DNA of 64,000 bases from Kolteria novifilia (lineage in GTDB: Bacteria > Planctomycetota > Planctomycetia > Kolteriales > Kolteriaceae). A program made the translations under genes and the position numbers. Positions within the stretch are counted from its first letter, which is position 1; each line of letters starts with the position of its first letter. A model generated the notes under the pieces. That model saw only the letters and a list, made by a program, of their open reading frames with translations. It had not been told where the DNA came from and searched no databases. Positions 45,545-55,924 of this stretch are shown piece after piece. Location: positions 2,976,001 through 3,040,000 of the forward strand of contig CP036279.1 in NCBI GenBank assembly GCA_007748055.1. Reading direction: 5' to 3'.

Positions 45545-47329
45545 CTACGCGGAAGACGCCGACTCACCATGAGGGCGTCGATTCTCTTCTCGAGACAACT
45601 CCATCGGCCGAACGAAAAGCGCCAGTCCCGCCCCCGCCGCGGTGAAAAGGGCCAAGTAGACGAAGACCGCTTGGTAGGCATCGGCGCGGCTCTTGCGATG
45701 GGTCCATCCCCCGAGACTCGCCCGAGCCTGCTTCTTGCGTTGCTCCGGCGATTGACCCCGGTCGCGAAACTGCCGGTCGAGGGCACCGGTCGTCTCGGCG
45801 ACGATGGGGCGATCGCGGGTGATCTCGAGCCGGCGACGATCGAAGACCGAATCGGTGGTCTGCGTCAGGCTGATGGTCGCCAACGCCCCGACGATGAACG
45901 CGGGGATGGAGCGGGAGATGTTGAAGATGCCCGCCGAGCGCAACGCCTGCTCGTCGTTCAGAGGCTGAAAGATCGTCACCAGCGTCGGCGAAATGACCAG
46001 GCCGGCGCCGAACCCCCAAGAGCCTAGCTGTAGCGCGAGCCACCCCTTGGCGGTGTAGAGATCGACCGCCGAAAGCCGCCACGTCATCAGCGCCATGAGG
46101 GCGATTCCCAGCAGCATCCGCCATCGTCGATCGCGATCAGATCCGAGGACCGCGCCCAGGTTCGCCGACAGGAACATCGCCAGTGCCGCCGGGAAGAGGA
46201 TCAGCCCTCCTTGCCACCACTGGTAGAGCCGGGCCCCGATCATGTAGCTCGAAAGCAGCGCGATCACGACATAGAGGTTGGCGCTGACGATCGACTTGAT
46301 CGCAATCCCAAGGGCGACGTTGCGTAGCCCAAAAGGTCGCAGGCTGATGAGCGGGTTTTCGGCCAGCAGCCCCCAGACCACGAACGAACCGAACGCGACG
46401 AGGAAGGTCGCCAGCCACAGGAGCAGGGAGAGACTGTTGAGCCAACCGAGGTATTGTCCCCAGTCGAGGACGACGTTCAACGAGAGGATCCACCCGAGCA
46501 ACAGGATGAAGCCGACCACGTCGAGCGCAAGGGGCTTGCGCGGACCGGGCTCCTCGGGGAGCATCAGCTCGGCGCAGACGAAGGCCCCCAACCCGAGCAC
46601 GACGTCGAGCAGGAAGATTGAGCGCCAGCCCAGGGTGTACGTGAGGTAGCCGCCGATGGTCGGACCGAGCAGGGCGGGGATGTAGACCGCGCAGGCGTAG
46701 ATCGCCATCCCCATGCCGCGCCGGCCGGGAAAAGCTCGCCACACCATGACCATCGCGGAGGAGATCGCTAGCCCCATCCCCACGCCACCGACGAGTCGCG
46801 AGGCGGCGAGCCACCTCACGTTCGGCGCGAGGGAGCTGGTGATGTTCGCGATCACGAAGAGGACGAGGGCGACCAGGTAGCTGCCGCGCAGTCCCCACCG
46901 GCTGGCGCAGAATCGCGTGAGGGCCATGCCGCTGGCGCCGCCGAGCAGGTAGGTCGTGTTGATCCAGGCGATGCGATACTTGTCGGTTCCCAGCCCGTCG
47001 ATGACGTCGGCGCGGGCGATATCGATCATCGCGGAGTGGAGCATGATGGTCGCGAGGCCGGGGAGCAACCCCACGAGGGAGTCCATGGGCGCCCCGTTTC
47101 CTTCGGACGGGTCTTTGGACGCCCCGTTTCCCTCGGACGGGTCTTTGGACGCCCCGTTTCCTTCGGACGGGTCTTTGGGCGCCCCGTTTCCTTCGGACGG
47201 GTCTTTGGGCGCCCCGTTTCCTTCGGACGGGTCTTTGGACGCCCCGTTTCCTTCGGACGGGTCTTTGGACGCCCCGTTTCCCTCGGACGGGTCTTTGGAC
47301 GCCCCGTTTCCTTCGGACGGGTCAGTCAC
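45545..47329 (-). CDS. MFS drug exporter (EmrB/DHA2-like) with N-terminal 10-residue tandem repeats, 594 aa
   Basis: Twelve to fourteen membrane helices fill about residues 85-560, with MFS motifs such as RFCASRWGLRGS and VGGVGMGLAISSAMVMVWRA. Directly after the start the protein has eight copies of DPSEGNGASK or DPSEGNGAPK, encoded by a 30-bp DNA repeat. Translation probably begins at GTG 47329, with GGAG seven bases upstream, overlapping the stop of the adaptor gene by 8 bases; an ATG at 47407 would place 26 more residues inside that gene. It is the last gene of a TolC-HlyD-MFS operon. The cargo is unknown. In E. coli EmrB, no such repeat exists. Confidence 0.9.
   Translation of the reverse strand: MTDPSEGNGASKDPSEGNGASKDPSEGNGASKDPSEGNGAPKDPSEGNGAPKDPSEGNGASKDPSEGNGASKDPSEGNGAPMDSLVGLLPGLATIMLHSAMIDIARADVIDGLGTDKYRIAWINTTYLLGGASGMALTRFCASRWGLRGSYLVALVLFVIANITSSLAPNVRWLAASRLVGGVGMGLAISSAMVMVWRAFPGRRGMGMAIYACAVYIPALLGPTIGGYLTYTLGWRSIFLLDVVLGLGAFVCAELMLPEEPGPRKPLALDVVGFILLLGWILSLNVVLDWGQYLGWLNSLSLLLWLATFLVAFGSFVVWGLLAENPLISLRPFGLRNVALGIAIKSIVSANLYVVIALLSSYMIGARLYQWWQGGLILFPAALAMFLSANLGAVLGSDRDRRWRMLLGIALMALMTWRLSAVDLYTAKGWLALQLGSWGFGAGLVISPTLVTIFQPLNDEQALRSAGIFNISRSIPAFIVGALATISLTQTTDSVFDRRRLEITRDRPIVAETTGALDRQFRDRGQSPEQRKKQARASLGGWTHRKSRADAYQAVFVYLALFTAAGAGLALFVRPMELSREENRRPHGESASSA
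47085..47328. repeat. 30-bp tandem repeat inside the MFS gene (8 copies)
   Basis: Eight units of 30 bases run in frame with the MFS gene and differ only in a few third-position or single-base changes, which give the two peptide forms GAS and GAP. On the other strands the same array produces artificial repeat frames. The unit GC content is like that of the gene. Confidence 0.9.
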
Positions 47330-48668
47330 GGGCCCGCTCCGAAAGATGGGCGGCGCGATCTTCCCAGCGCAACCCTTCCTCGACCCACTGCGGGTCACCC
47401 GGGCCATGGTCGATGCGGACCGTCGCCGAGAGTCCCGGAATCAAGAGGGGCCAACGCTCATCCCGATCGACCAGGATGCGTGTTGGAACGCGCTGAATCA
47501 CGTAGGTGAACTCGCCCGAGGAGAGATCACGCGGCAAGAGCGAGAAGTTCGCTCCCGTCGCCGAACCGAGCCAGAGGACACGGCCCTCGAAGGGTTCGCC
47601 GTAAGCCTCCAGTTGGATCGAGACCCGGTTCCCGGGGGCGACGCCGTCGAGTTTGTCCTCGCCGAGATGGCAGGTGACGAAGACGAAGTCGGGATCGTAC
47701 ATGCTGAAGAGCGGCTCTCCCCGCTGGGCGTAGTCGCCGAGGTGACGCCACTTCCTGGCGATGATGCCATCGTAGGGAGCGACGATGCGGGTGTACTCGA
47801 CCTCGGTGGCCGCCAGTTCGATCGCCCGCTCGGCCTCGGTGACCTTCCGTCGATGTTCGACGACCGCGCGGCGTTTGACGTCGACCTCGATTCGCCGCAG
47901 CCGCGCGACTTCGACCTGTCGTTCGGCTTCCTCGACCGCGCCGCGGGCCGCATCACGCTGATGCTCGGTGATTGGGACGCGCTGCCGTTGGGCTTCGGCC
48001 TGGCCGAGACGGGCACGGCTCGCCTCCAACTGCGCGCGGGCCTGCTCGAAGGACTTGGTCGCCACCTCGAAGCGGCGCTCGGTCGCGGAGCGATCCTCGT
48101 AGAGAGCGCCGTAGCGGACATAGTCCTCTTCGCTGAGGACGACGGCCGCCTTGGCCGCCTCGACCTGGAACGAGGCCGCCCGCACGCCGTTCTCGACATC
48201 GCGAGTCACCATGAGCAAGGCGCTTTCCATCTCGGCCAGTCGATCGCGCGCGATCTGGAGCCGGCGCTCGCTGATGGCGATGGCCAGCGGGACGTCTTCT
48301 TCGAGGAACGCCAGTTCGCTCTTGGACTTTTCAAGGGCGGCGGTCGCCACATCGCGCGCGGCCTCGAGCAACGCCACTTCCCGCTGGTAGGGCGTCGGGT
48401 CGATCAGGGCGAGAAGCTGGCCCGCCTCGACGCGCTGCTGCTCGCGCACGTAGACCTCGACGATATCGCCGGCGACTTGAGGGGAGACGTTGATCAAGTA
48501 GGCGTCGACAAAGGCATCGTTGCTGATCGAATGCGTCCAGCGACTCCAGAGAAACGTGGTTCCCGCCGCCAGCAGTAGGAGGAGCACGATCAGCGCCGCG
48601 CCGATCGTGAAGACCTTGCGCCGTCTCGGCGTGGCCATTTCGCTCGTCACCGGAACTTGTTCAGTCAT
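47322..48668 (-). CDS. HlyD/EmrA-like membrane fusion protein, 448 aa
   Basis: One membrane helix (about residues 20-43) follows a short cytoplasmic start. The beta-barrel/lipoyl half ISNDAFVDAYLINVSPQVAG (about 51-70) is typical of the EmrA type. A long coiled-coil hairpin runs about 95-270, and the second half contains EVEYTRIVAPYDGIIARKWRH. The start at 48668 overlaps the TolC stop by 8 bases (ATGACTGA). It links the MFS pump to the outer-membrane TolC. The export cargo is unknown. Confidence 0.92.
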   Translation of the reverse strand: MTEQVPVTSEMATPRRRKVFTIGAALIVLLLLLAAGTTFLWSRWTHSISNDAFVDAYLINVSPQVAGDIVEVYVREQQRVEAGQLLALIDPTPYQREVALLEAARDVATAALEKSKSELAFLEEDVPLAIAISERRLQIARDRLAEMESALLMVTRDVENGVRAASFQVEAAKAAVVLSEEDYVRYGALYEDRSATERRFEVATKSFEQARAQLEASRARLGQAEAQRQRVPITEHQRDAARGAVEEAERQVEVARLRRIEVDVKRRAVVEHRRKVTEAERAIELAATEVEYTRIVAPYDGIIARKWRHLGDYAQRGEPLFSMYDPDFVFVTCHLGEDKLDGVAPGNRVSIQLEAYGEPFEGRVLWLGSATGANFSLLPRDLSSGEFTYVIQRVPTRILVDRDERWPLLIPGLSATVRIDHGPGDPQWVEEGLRWEDRAAHLSERARD

Positions 48669-50343
48669 GGTCCGCGACAGCTCCCTTCTCGGCGCTGGAG
48701 TGATCGGTCTCGGCCGCGCAGGCTGCTTGACCATCGCGCTGCCTGGTGAGTCGATCGAGCGGCACTCCGACCGCGTAGGCGACGGCCGCGAGTGACTCCT
48801 GGTAATCGTACACCGCTTCGAGCCAACCCTGCTGGGCCCGAGTCATCGTCAGTTCGGCGTTGACGACATCGGTCGGAATCGCGTCGCCGCGCTCAAGCCG
48901 TTTGCGGTAGAGGCGCAAATTCTCGGTGGCGCTCTCGACCGCCACCGCGGCGAGCGAAAGACGTTGCTTCGCGTCGGCGACGGAAAGGTACGCGGTCCAC
49001 ACTTCGTACGCGATCAGATCGCAGACCTCCTTGCCGTGCGCGAAGGCCTCGGCGAGTTCCGCGTCGGCGACCTTCATTCGCGCCAATCGTTGCCCGCCGG
49101 CAAAGAGTCCCAGTTCGACGTTGACGCCCCCGGTCAGGATCTCCGTGGTCGGAATCCCTCGGCCGCCGATGCTCGAGCCGACGCCACCGAGTTTGACCTC
49201 GGGGAGAAACTCGGCCTTGGAGATTCCCCGCTGTCGCTGCGCGATGGTGATGCCGCGCAGGACAACGCCGATCTCGTCGCGGTGATCGACCGCCCACTGA
49301 AGGCATTCGACCACGGAGAGATCGAAGAAGGGTTCGTCGGCTTGCTCGAGGACGTCGGTCTCTTCGCTGACGTTCAGTCCGATCTTGCGGTTCAGACCCG
49401 CCAGGGCGACCCGTTCGCTCGTGCGCGCTTTGACCAACACGAGCTGCGACTGCGAGACGAGAACTTCCGACTCCAGGACGTCGTTCCTGAGGCCCGTTCC
49501 GCGCCGCAGTCGGTGCCGCGCATCGGTCAAGTGCGACTCGGCACGCCTGACCGACTCCTCGGCGATCCGGCGGTTCGCGCGGGCACGCAGCAGTTCGAGG
49601 TAGCTGGTCGTCACGTCAAAATGAATGGTCTGTCGAGCCCGTTGCCACTGGAGTTCGGTGATGCGCCAGCGATCCTGCGCCTGCCCGAAGCGACCGAGCA
49701 GCCTGCCGAAATCCCAGATCGTCCACTGCATGTTCAGCTCGGCGATCTGAAAGTGATCGGAGGCGCCCCCGAAGGTGATATTCCCGACGGAGCTTGGAAT
49801 TGTCGGTAGGGAGAAGGGAGCCGCCGCGGGCGTCCCCGCCACATCCCGGTACGAGATCCGCGCCTCGGGGAGCAGCGCCGCGAAGGCGACGTGTTTGCCC
49901 GCACGTGCCTTGTCGACGCGGGCCCGCATCTTCTGGAGCCTCGGATTGAGCCGTTCGGCCAACGCGAGCGCTTCCTCCAAGCGGAGCGGTCCTTGTCTCT
50001 CATCGATGACCTTCTCCAGGTCGTCGCGTCTCCAGGTGATGTTCTCCACGCCGGGCATGGGGACCACGTCGGGAGACGACGTTGACTCGGGGAGCGTCGG
50101 GAGCTCGGCGGATTCGGGAGGCTTGAGAAGCAGGGTGTCGATGGGAAGCACGTCGGTGGTGGTTGGCGCTGGCTCGGGGGGAAGGACACGTTGGCTCAGC
50201 GATCGAAACGGAGGACTGGGGGAGATGGCCGCGCAGCCCGCGACGCTCAGGGCGAAGAGAACGATTGCCCACCGGATGACGGGGCGAATCGATACCCTTG
50301 GCCGCGGCGCGAAACCACGCACGGCTGTAAAAGGTGGCGGCAT
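48661..50343 (-). CDS. TolC-family outer-membrane efflux lipoprotein, 560 aa
   Basis: A lipoprotein signal ends in ALSVAGC (Cys37). Two OEP repeats follow, with LRLEEALALAERLNPRLQKM (about 120-140) and the two helical hairpin sets (NRRIAEESVRRAESHLTDARHR; ENLRLYRKRLERGDAIPTDV). The length is only slightly above normal TolC. I chose the ATG at 50343; a start at 50406 would add 21 residues. It is the first gene of the operon, ahead of the HlyD and MFS genes, so all three parts of an EmrAB-TolC-type exporter are encoded together. Confidence 0.9.
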   Translation of the reverse strand: MPPPFTAVRGFAPRPRVSIRPVIRWAIVLFALSVAGCAAISPSPPFRSLSQRVLPPEPAPTTTDVLPIDTLLLKPPESAELPTLPESTSSPDVVPMPGVENITWRRDDLEKVIDERQGPLRLEEALALAERLNPRLQKMRARVDKARAGKHVAFAALLPEARISYRDVAGTPAAAPFSLPTIPSSVGNITFGGASDHFQIAELNMQWTIWDFGRLLGRFGQAQDRWRITELQWQRARQTIHFDVTTSYLELLRARANRRIAEESVRRAESHLTDARHRLRRGTGLRNDVLESEVLVSQSQLVLVKARTSERVALAGLNRKIGLNVSEETDVLEQADEPFFDLSVVECLQWAVDHRDEIGVVLRGITIAQRQRGISKAEFLPEVKLGGVGSSIGGRGIPTTEILTGGVNVELGLFAGGQRLARMKVADAELAEAFAHGKEVCDLIAYEVWTAYLSVADAKQRLSLAAVAVESATENLRLYRKRLERGDAIPTDVVNAELTMTRAQQGWLEAVYDYQESLAAVAYAVGVPLDRLTRQRDGQAACAAETDHSSAEKGAVADHD

Positions 50344-50603
50344 GGAAAGCCGACTCTTCGTGGGAAGGCGAGGGGAACTGGAGAAGCGTGCGCGCGCAAC
50401 GTTCACTCCGAGCCGCTGCCTGTCCCTGTCTCCTTGGAGAAGCGAGCCTCATATCCCAAACGCTCGATCGCGTCAATCGAAGCGAGAGGGGCAGTCGTTT
50501 GGGTGACGCCCGGTTGCGGCGCTTTGTCTTGGGGAGGATTGCGGGCGTCACGAGTCGGAGTTACGGTGGAAGGAGAGTGTTTCACCACACGATAGGTTCA
50601 TCG

Positions 50604-51851
50604 ATGGACCCTTCTGTCGCTCAGAAACTCGGACTGTCCCTTGGGCTGGGCCTCTTGGTCGGTTTGCAGCGTGAGTGGACGGCGCCGCACGTCGCCGGTA
50701 TTCGGACCTTCGGCATCCTCACGATCTACGGGACCTTCGTGGCGCTGATCGCCGAAGATACCGGCGGATGGATCATTGGCGCCGGACTGCTCACCGTGGC
50801 GACGATGCTGACCGTCGGCAGCATTCTCAAGGCGAAGACCGCGAGCGGAGAGCCGGGGCTCACCACTCAGGCCGCCGCGCTGACGATGTATCTCGTTGGC
50901 GTGGCGATTGGCCTGGGCTGGATGCTCATGGCGGTCGTGGTGGCCGGGGCGATGGCGGTGTTGCTGCAATGGAAGCGGCCGCTTCACGCCTTCATCGAGC
51001 GGCTGGGCGAACGCGATGTCCGCGCGATCGTCCAACTCGTCTTGATCGCGCTGGTGCTATTGCCTGTCGTTCCCGATCGAAGCTTCGGACCCTATGCCGT
51101 CATCAACCCCTTTCAGATCTGGTTCATGGTCGTGCTGATCGTGGGGATCAGTCTAGGCGGGTACATCGCGTACAAGTTTCTCGGAGCGCGAACGGGGACT
51201 CTTCTCGGCGGGGTGCTCGGCGGACTCATTTCGAGTACCGCCACCACCGTGAGCTATGCGCGGCGCACTCGCGGAACGCCCGAGACCGCCAGCATGGCGA
51301 CGGTCGTCATCATGATCGCCTCGACCATCGTCTTTGGTCGCGTTGTCTTCGAGATCTATATCGTCGCGCCTCACATCCTGACGCGCATTTTGCCACCCTT
51401 GTTCGCGATGGCGGGACTGATGGCGACCGTTTCCGCGTTCCTCTATTTCCGCGTGGAGGGAGAATCCGAGCACCTTCCAATCGAGGAGGATCCGTCGGAG
51501 TTGAAGGCGGCGGTCGTCTTTGGACTCCTCTACGCGGCGGTGCTCTTCGCCGTCGCGGCGGTGAGGGAGCACTTCGGCAACACCGGACTGTACATCGTCG
51601 CCGGCCTTTCGGGCCTGACCGACATGGACGCGATCACCCTCTCGACGGCTCAACTGATCGGTGAGGAACAGCTCGATATCGACGTGGGTTGGCGCATGAT
51701 TCTGGTCGGAGCCCTCTCGAACCTCTTCTTCAAGGCGGGAGCCGTCGCGCTGTTGGGGCATCGTCAACTGCTGTGGCGTGTCGGCTCCGCATTCGGCGTG
51801 GCGTTCCTCGGCGGCATCCTGATACTCCTGTTTTGGCCCGCCATCGATTGA
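50604..51851 (+). CDS. MgtC/SapB family protein with DUF4010 domain, 415 aa
   Basis: The N-terminal MgtC/SapB part begins LGLSLGLGLLVGLQREW and AGIRTFGILTIYGTF. A second membrane domain of the DUF4010 type follows (LGARTGTLLGGVLGGLISSTATTVSYARR, then GLSGLTDMDAITLST). In total about 12 hydrophobic helices are seen. MgtC proteins help growth at low magnesium and in hosts; the DUF4010 fusion is common in environmental bacteria. The start at 50604 has a weak ribosome site. It is divergent from the efflux operon. Confidence 0.9.
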   Translation: MDPSVAQKLGLSLGLGLLVGLQREWTAPHVAGIRTFGILTIYGTFVALIAEDTGGWIIGAGLLTVATMLTVGSILKAKTASGEPGLTTQAAALTMYLVGVAIGLGWMLMAVVVAGAMAVLLQWKRPLHAFIERLGERDVRAIVQLVLIALVLLPVVPDRSFGPYAVINPFQIWFMVVLIVGISLGGYIAYKFLGARTGTLLGGVLGGLISSTATTVSYARRTRGTPETASMATVVIMIASTIVFGRVVFEIYIVAPHILTRILPPLFAMAGLMATVSAFLYFRVEGESEHLPIEEDPSELKAAVVFGLLYAAVLFAVAAVREHFGNTGLYIVAGLSGLTDMDAITLSTAQLIGEEQLDIDVGWRMILVGALSNLFFKAGAVALLGHRQLLWRVGSAFGVAFLGGILILLFWPAID

Positions 51852-52096
51852 CGCTCGACCCACCGTCGGTCCCCGCACTTGCTCCGATCTCGCAACCAGG
51901 CTTGAGCATCGGGGGGCATTCACGATAGGAATAGATCGGGCCATCCTGGCGCGCATCGGAAGCCGCGACCAGGGCTGGTCGCCCCCGTCAACTCGCCGGG
52001 AGCGAGCAGCGATCGCCGCGCGCCGGATCGCGCGGCCGAGCCAGGCCACGCAACGGGACGCGTGGTCAAGCTAGCAACAGACGAGGCACGAGCGTC

Positions 52097-55000
52097 TTGA
52101 ATCGCCAACTTTGCAGGCTTGCCTTGCTCCTCATCGCGGGTTGGATCGCCGTGGGGACCACGACGTCGCTCCACGCGCAGGAGAGCAAGCGGAGCGAACC
52201 CACGCCAACCAGCGGTATCCCCCAACCCGACGCGGCGGACGATCCCACGGCCGACCAACCGGCCGCCGACGAGCTGCCCGAGGAGGAGGCCAAGAAGGAG
52301 AAGGAGGCGAAGGAGCAGAAGCCCGACCCCGGCTCCACTCCGACGGAACCGTTCGCGCCGCGGTTGACGATCGAGATGGTCGAGAAGCGAATCAAGGAGG
52401 TCGAGGAGTCCAAGGAGCTTAAGGACGAGCAGAAGAAGGAGCTCATCGATCTCTACCAGAAAACCGTCGAACAGTTGCAAAACTGCCAGAAGGAAAGCGA
52501 GCGCGAGGCCCACTTTCTAAGTTTGATGAACGAGGCGTCGTCGCCCGAGGAACTCAAGAAGGAACTCGGGCAGCCGATGCCCTTGCTCGAGGAGATCTCT
52601 CCGGACACCTCCCTCACGGAACTCCAAAAGCGCCTCGACAAGACGGAGAAGGAACTCAACGCGGCCCGCGAAATGGCGGAACAGCTCGAAAGCGAACCCT
52701 CCCGGCGGGCGGTACGGCGGCTGGAAATCCCCAAGACCTTGGCCGCAGACGCCGAGGCGATGGAGAAGGCTCGCAAGCAGCTCGAGGCCAACGCGGACTC
52801 GACGGAGCCGCTCGAAGTGAAGAAGGCCAAGCAAGCCTTCTTCGAATCACAACTCATGCTGCTGAAGGTTCGCGATCAGTCCCTCAAATGCGAACTTGGG
52901 ACCTACGAGCACACCGGCGAGCTCACCTCCTTGCGACGGGACCAAGCGGTTCGCAAGGTCAGCCACCTTTCCAAGGAGGTCAAGCTGCTCCAGGAGGCGG
53001 TGCTCAAACGTCGCCAGAAGGAAGCCAAGAAACAGGCGGCCGAAGCGAAGGAAGCCGCTCGCAAAGCGATGGTCACCGACAACACCGAACTGCAAAAGCT
53101 GGCCCTCGACAACGCGGAACTCGCCGAGCAGCGGACCGGGGAGAAAGGCCTTGGCGTCGCGATCAAGAAGGCTTCGGAAACGGAACAGGCGATTCGGGCG
53201 AAAATCCAAACCCTTAGCGGGGACCGAGGTCGACTCGTCGATCAAGTCGAGGGGGCCGGTCGTCTGACCCACGCGATCGGGTTGCTCCTGCGAAAGCAGC
53301 GCGACGCCCTTCCGGACATCGGTCGCCACTTGAGCAATCTCGCGGACCGTCGGACGCAGATCACCGAAGTGATGCTGAAACTCGACGAATTCCGGGAGAA
53401 ACGGTCGGAGTTGGCCACGCTCTCGCCCCACATCCAGGGCGTCCTGAACGATTTGCCCGCGAACATGCCCCTGACCGAGCGCGAGGAGATCTCGCGCGAG
53501 GCGCGGCGGCTTCTCGAGTCCCAGCGGAAGTTCCTCGATGAACTCATCGGTGACTACGACACGTACTTCACGACGCTCGTCGAACTCGATACCGCCGAAC
53601 GGGCGCTCGTCGAGGAGACCCAGACATCCGACGAGTTCATCTCGCGGCACATCCTTTGGATTCGCAGCACCGCCCCGTTGGGATTGAGCGACTTTCCCGA
53701 TTCCTGGGACGCCCTCAGTTGGCTCGTCAGTCCGAAGAGCTGGTTGCATCTGTTCCACCTCTTCGCCAACGAGATCCGGGTTCACGCCGTGCTGGCCGGC
53801 GTGGCGATGATCCTCTTTCTCGTCCTCTTGGCGGTACAGCGACGCTTGAGGGTTCGGCTTAAAACGATCGGCAAGAGAGTCTCGAAGAGCTACGTCGACA
53901 CCTATTCGTTGACGGGAGAAGCTCTCGTCTTGACGGCGTTGATGGCGGTTCTTTGGCCCGGGCTGATGTGGATCGTCGGCTGGACCATTCAGAATTTTCC
54001 CGACGCGCGAATCTTCAGCAAGACCGTGGGCGAGAGCCTTTGCATGGTCGCGTTCTTCTTCCTCGCGTTCGAGCTGGTCCGTCAGGTCTGGCGACCGCAC
54101 GGGTTGGCGGAGGTTCACTTTCGCTGGCGCGCTTCGAGCGTCGCGGGCGTTCGGCGCAGTCTTCACTGGCTGATGGTTTACGAGCTGCCGCTGATCTTCA
54201 TCGTCTCCGCCACGGAAGTGGAAAACTGGAGCAACGAGGATGGACAGCAGGCGCTTGGGCGGATCGCCTTCATCCTCGGCTTGGCCGGCATCTCGGTCTT
54301 CATGATTCGCAACACGCGACCCCGGGTGGGAGTCTTCGCCGAATGGGTCTCCCGCTATCCGGACGGCTTCCTCGCCCGTTACGACAAGCCGGTTCGCTAT
54401 AGTCTGGTCTGCCTACCCCTGGTCCCCGCCGTGCTCTCGGTGATCGGCTACCACTACACCGCGCTGCAGCTCGAACGGAAGCTCGAGATCACGATCGCGC
54501 TGTTTCTGGTCATCGCGCTGGTCTACGCGCTGTGTCTGCGGTGGTTGCTTGTCGCTCGCGGCAAATTGGCTCGCAAACTCGCCGAGGAACGCCGCGCCGA
54601 GGAAGCCGCGTTGGCCGCCGCCACGGGGGAGTCCTCGGACCCGTCGGTCCAACCACAGCTTCAACAGAACGTCATCCAAGTCACCGAGGAACGCGAAGTC
54701 GATCTCTCGCAAGTCGACGTGCAGACGCGGCAGTTGCTTCGCGGCTTGACCGGCTTGGCGATCACGCTCGCGATGTGGGGCGTCTGGATGGACATGCTCC
54801 CCGCGTTGGGCGTGCTCGATCCTTGGTCGCTCATGGCGACTTCGGCCGAGGGGGACAACGCGGTCGAACTGACGGTTGGGCACTTCATCCTGGGGGGCTT
54901 GATCCTGTTGATGACGGTGATCGCCAGCAAGAATGTTCCCGGTCTGCTCGAGATTACCATCTTGAAACATCTGCCCGTCGACGCGGGGGGACGCTACGCG

Positions 55001-55744
55001 ATCACGACGATCGTCCGCTACGTCATCACGCTGGTGGGAGCGATCCTCGCGCTGGCGGTGATCGGGATTCGGTGGTCGAACGTGCAATGGCTCGCGGCGG
55101 CGGTCACCGTCGGCTTGGGTTTTGGTCTCCAGGAGATTTTCGCCAACTTCGTCTCCGGATTGATCCTCCTGCTGGAGCGTCCCATTCGAGTGGGTGACAT
55201 CGTCACCGTCGACGACGTCAGCGGGGTCGTTTCCCGGATCCGCATTCGCGCCACCACGATCACCGACTGGGACCGCAAGGAGTTCATCGTCCCCAACAAG
55301 GAGTTCATTACCGGCCGGCTGATGAACTGGACGCTGACCAACACGATCAACCGAATCGTGATCAACGTCGGCGTCGCGTATGGCTCGGACATGACGCTCG
55401 CCCGCGACACCCTCCTGAAGGTCGCCAACGATCACCCGTCGATCATGGACGATCCCAAGCCGCTGGCGACGTTCGAGGGATTCGGCGATAGCACGCTGAA
55501 CCTCGTCCTGCGTTGTTATCTCAAGGAGTTCGACAACCGGCTCGAGACGATTCACGAGCTGCATCGCGACATCGACTTGGCCTACCGCGCCGCCAATATC
55601 GAGATCGCCTTCCCGCAGCAAGATCTGCACATTCGCTCGTTCGAGGACTCGCTCGACATCCACCGAGGCAACAGCGGAAACGCCCGCCCCGTGGACGGTC
55701 ATCACCGCGAATCGGCGGCGAGTTCGCATCCCTCGGAGAACTAG
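52097..55744 (+). CDS. Large mechanosensitive channel of the MscS superfamily (MscK-like), 1215 aa
   Basis: A signal peptide (about residues 1-27) precedes an acidic Pro/Glu linker and a long periplasmic coiled coil (about 90-515). About ten membrane helices follow (about 555-1000), with a charged loop near 825-880. The MscS core is clear: VGLGFGLQEIFANFVSGLIL (pore helix, near 1013-1032), then RPIRVGDIVTVDDVSG and EFIVPNKEFITGRLMNWT. A cytoplasmic cage domain closes the protein. Translation starts at TTG 52097. Such channels vent solutes on hypo-osmotic shock. The length fits MscK/MscM-type proteins. Confidence 0.93.
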   Translation: MNRQLCRLALLLIAGWIAVGTTTSLHAQESKRSEPTPTSGIPQPDAADDPTADQPAADELPEEEAKKEKEAKEQKPDPGSTPTEPFAPRLTIEMVEKRIKEVEESKELKDEQKKELIDLYQKTVEQLQNCQKESEREAHFLSLMNEASSPEELKKELGQPMPLLEEISPDTSLTELQKRLDKTEKELNAAREMAEQLESEPSRRAVRRLEIPKTLAADAEAMEKARKQLEANADSTEPLEVKKAKQAFFESQLMLLKVRDQSLKCELGTYEHTGELTSLRRDQAVRKVSHLSKEVKLLQEAVLKRRQKEAKKQAAEAKEAARKAMVTDNTELQKLALDNAELAEQRTGEKGLGVAIKKASETEQAIRAKIQTLSGDRGRLVDQVEGAGRLTHAIGLLLRKQRDALPDIGRHLSNLADRRTQITEVMLKLDEFREKRSELATLSPHIQGVLNDLPANMPLTEREEISREARRLLESQRKFLDELIGDYDTYFTTLVELDTAERALVEETQTSDEFISRHILWIRSTAPLGLSDFPDSWDALSWLVSPKSWLHLFHLFANEIRVHAVLAGVAMILFLVLLAVQRRLRVRLKTIGKRVSKSYVDTYSLTGEALVLTALMAVLWPGLMWIVGWTIQNFPDARIFSKTVGESLCMVAFFFLAFELVRQVWRPHGLAEVHFRWRASSVAGVRRSLHWLMVYELPLIFIVSATEVENWSNEDGQQALGRIAFILGLAGISVFMIRNTRPRVGVFAEWVSRYPDGFLARYDKPVRYSLVCLPLVPAVLSVIGYHYTALQLERKLEITIALFLVIALVYALCLRWLLVARGKLARKLAEERRAEEAALAAATGESSDPSVQPQLQQNVIQVTEEREVDLSQVDVQTRQLLRGLTGLAITLAMWGVWMDMLPALGVLDPWSLMATSAEGDNAVELTVGHFILGGLILLMTVIASKNVPGLLEITILKHLPVDAGGRYAITTIVRYVITLVGAILALAVIGIRWSNVQWLAAAVTVGLGFGLQEIFANFVSGLILLLERPIRVGDIVTVDDVSGVVSRIRIRATTITDWDRKEFIVPNKEFITGRLMNWTLTNTINRIVINVGVAYGSDMTLARDTLLKVANDHPSIMDDPKPLATFEGFGDSTLNLVLRCYLKEFDNRLETIHELHRDIDLAYRAANIEIAFPQQDLHIRSFEDSLDIHRGNSGNARPVDGHHRESAASSHPSEN

Positions 55745-55924
55745 CCTTGTGTCATCGTCATGGCACTCAGGTCGTCGGGGAGCTCATCGTCGTCGGGTGG
55801 GACTTGGCTCGAGAGGGAGACCCTCTCAATCCCCCCTTGGACAAGGGGAGACGCAAGAGTCTGCTGCGTGGGGTAGGCCGAACGCGCTTCGCGTCAGTCA
55901 ACAGCCTGACCGACGGGAGCCAAT

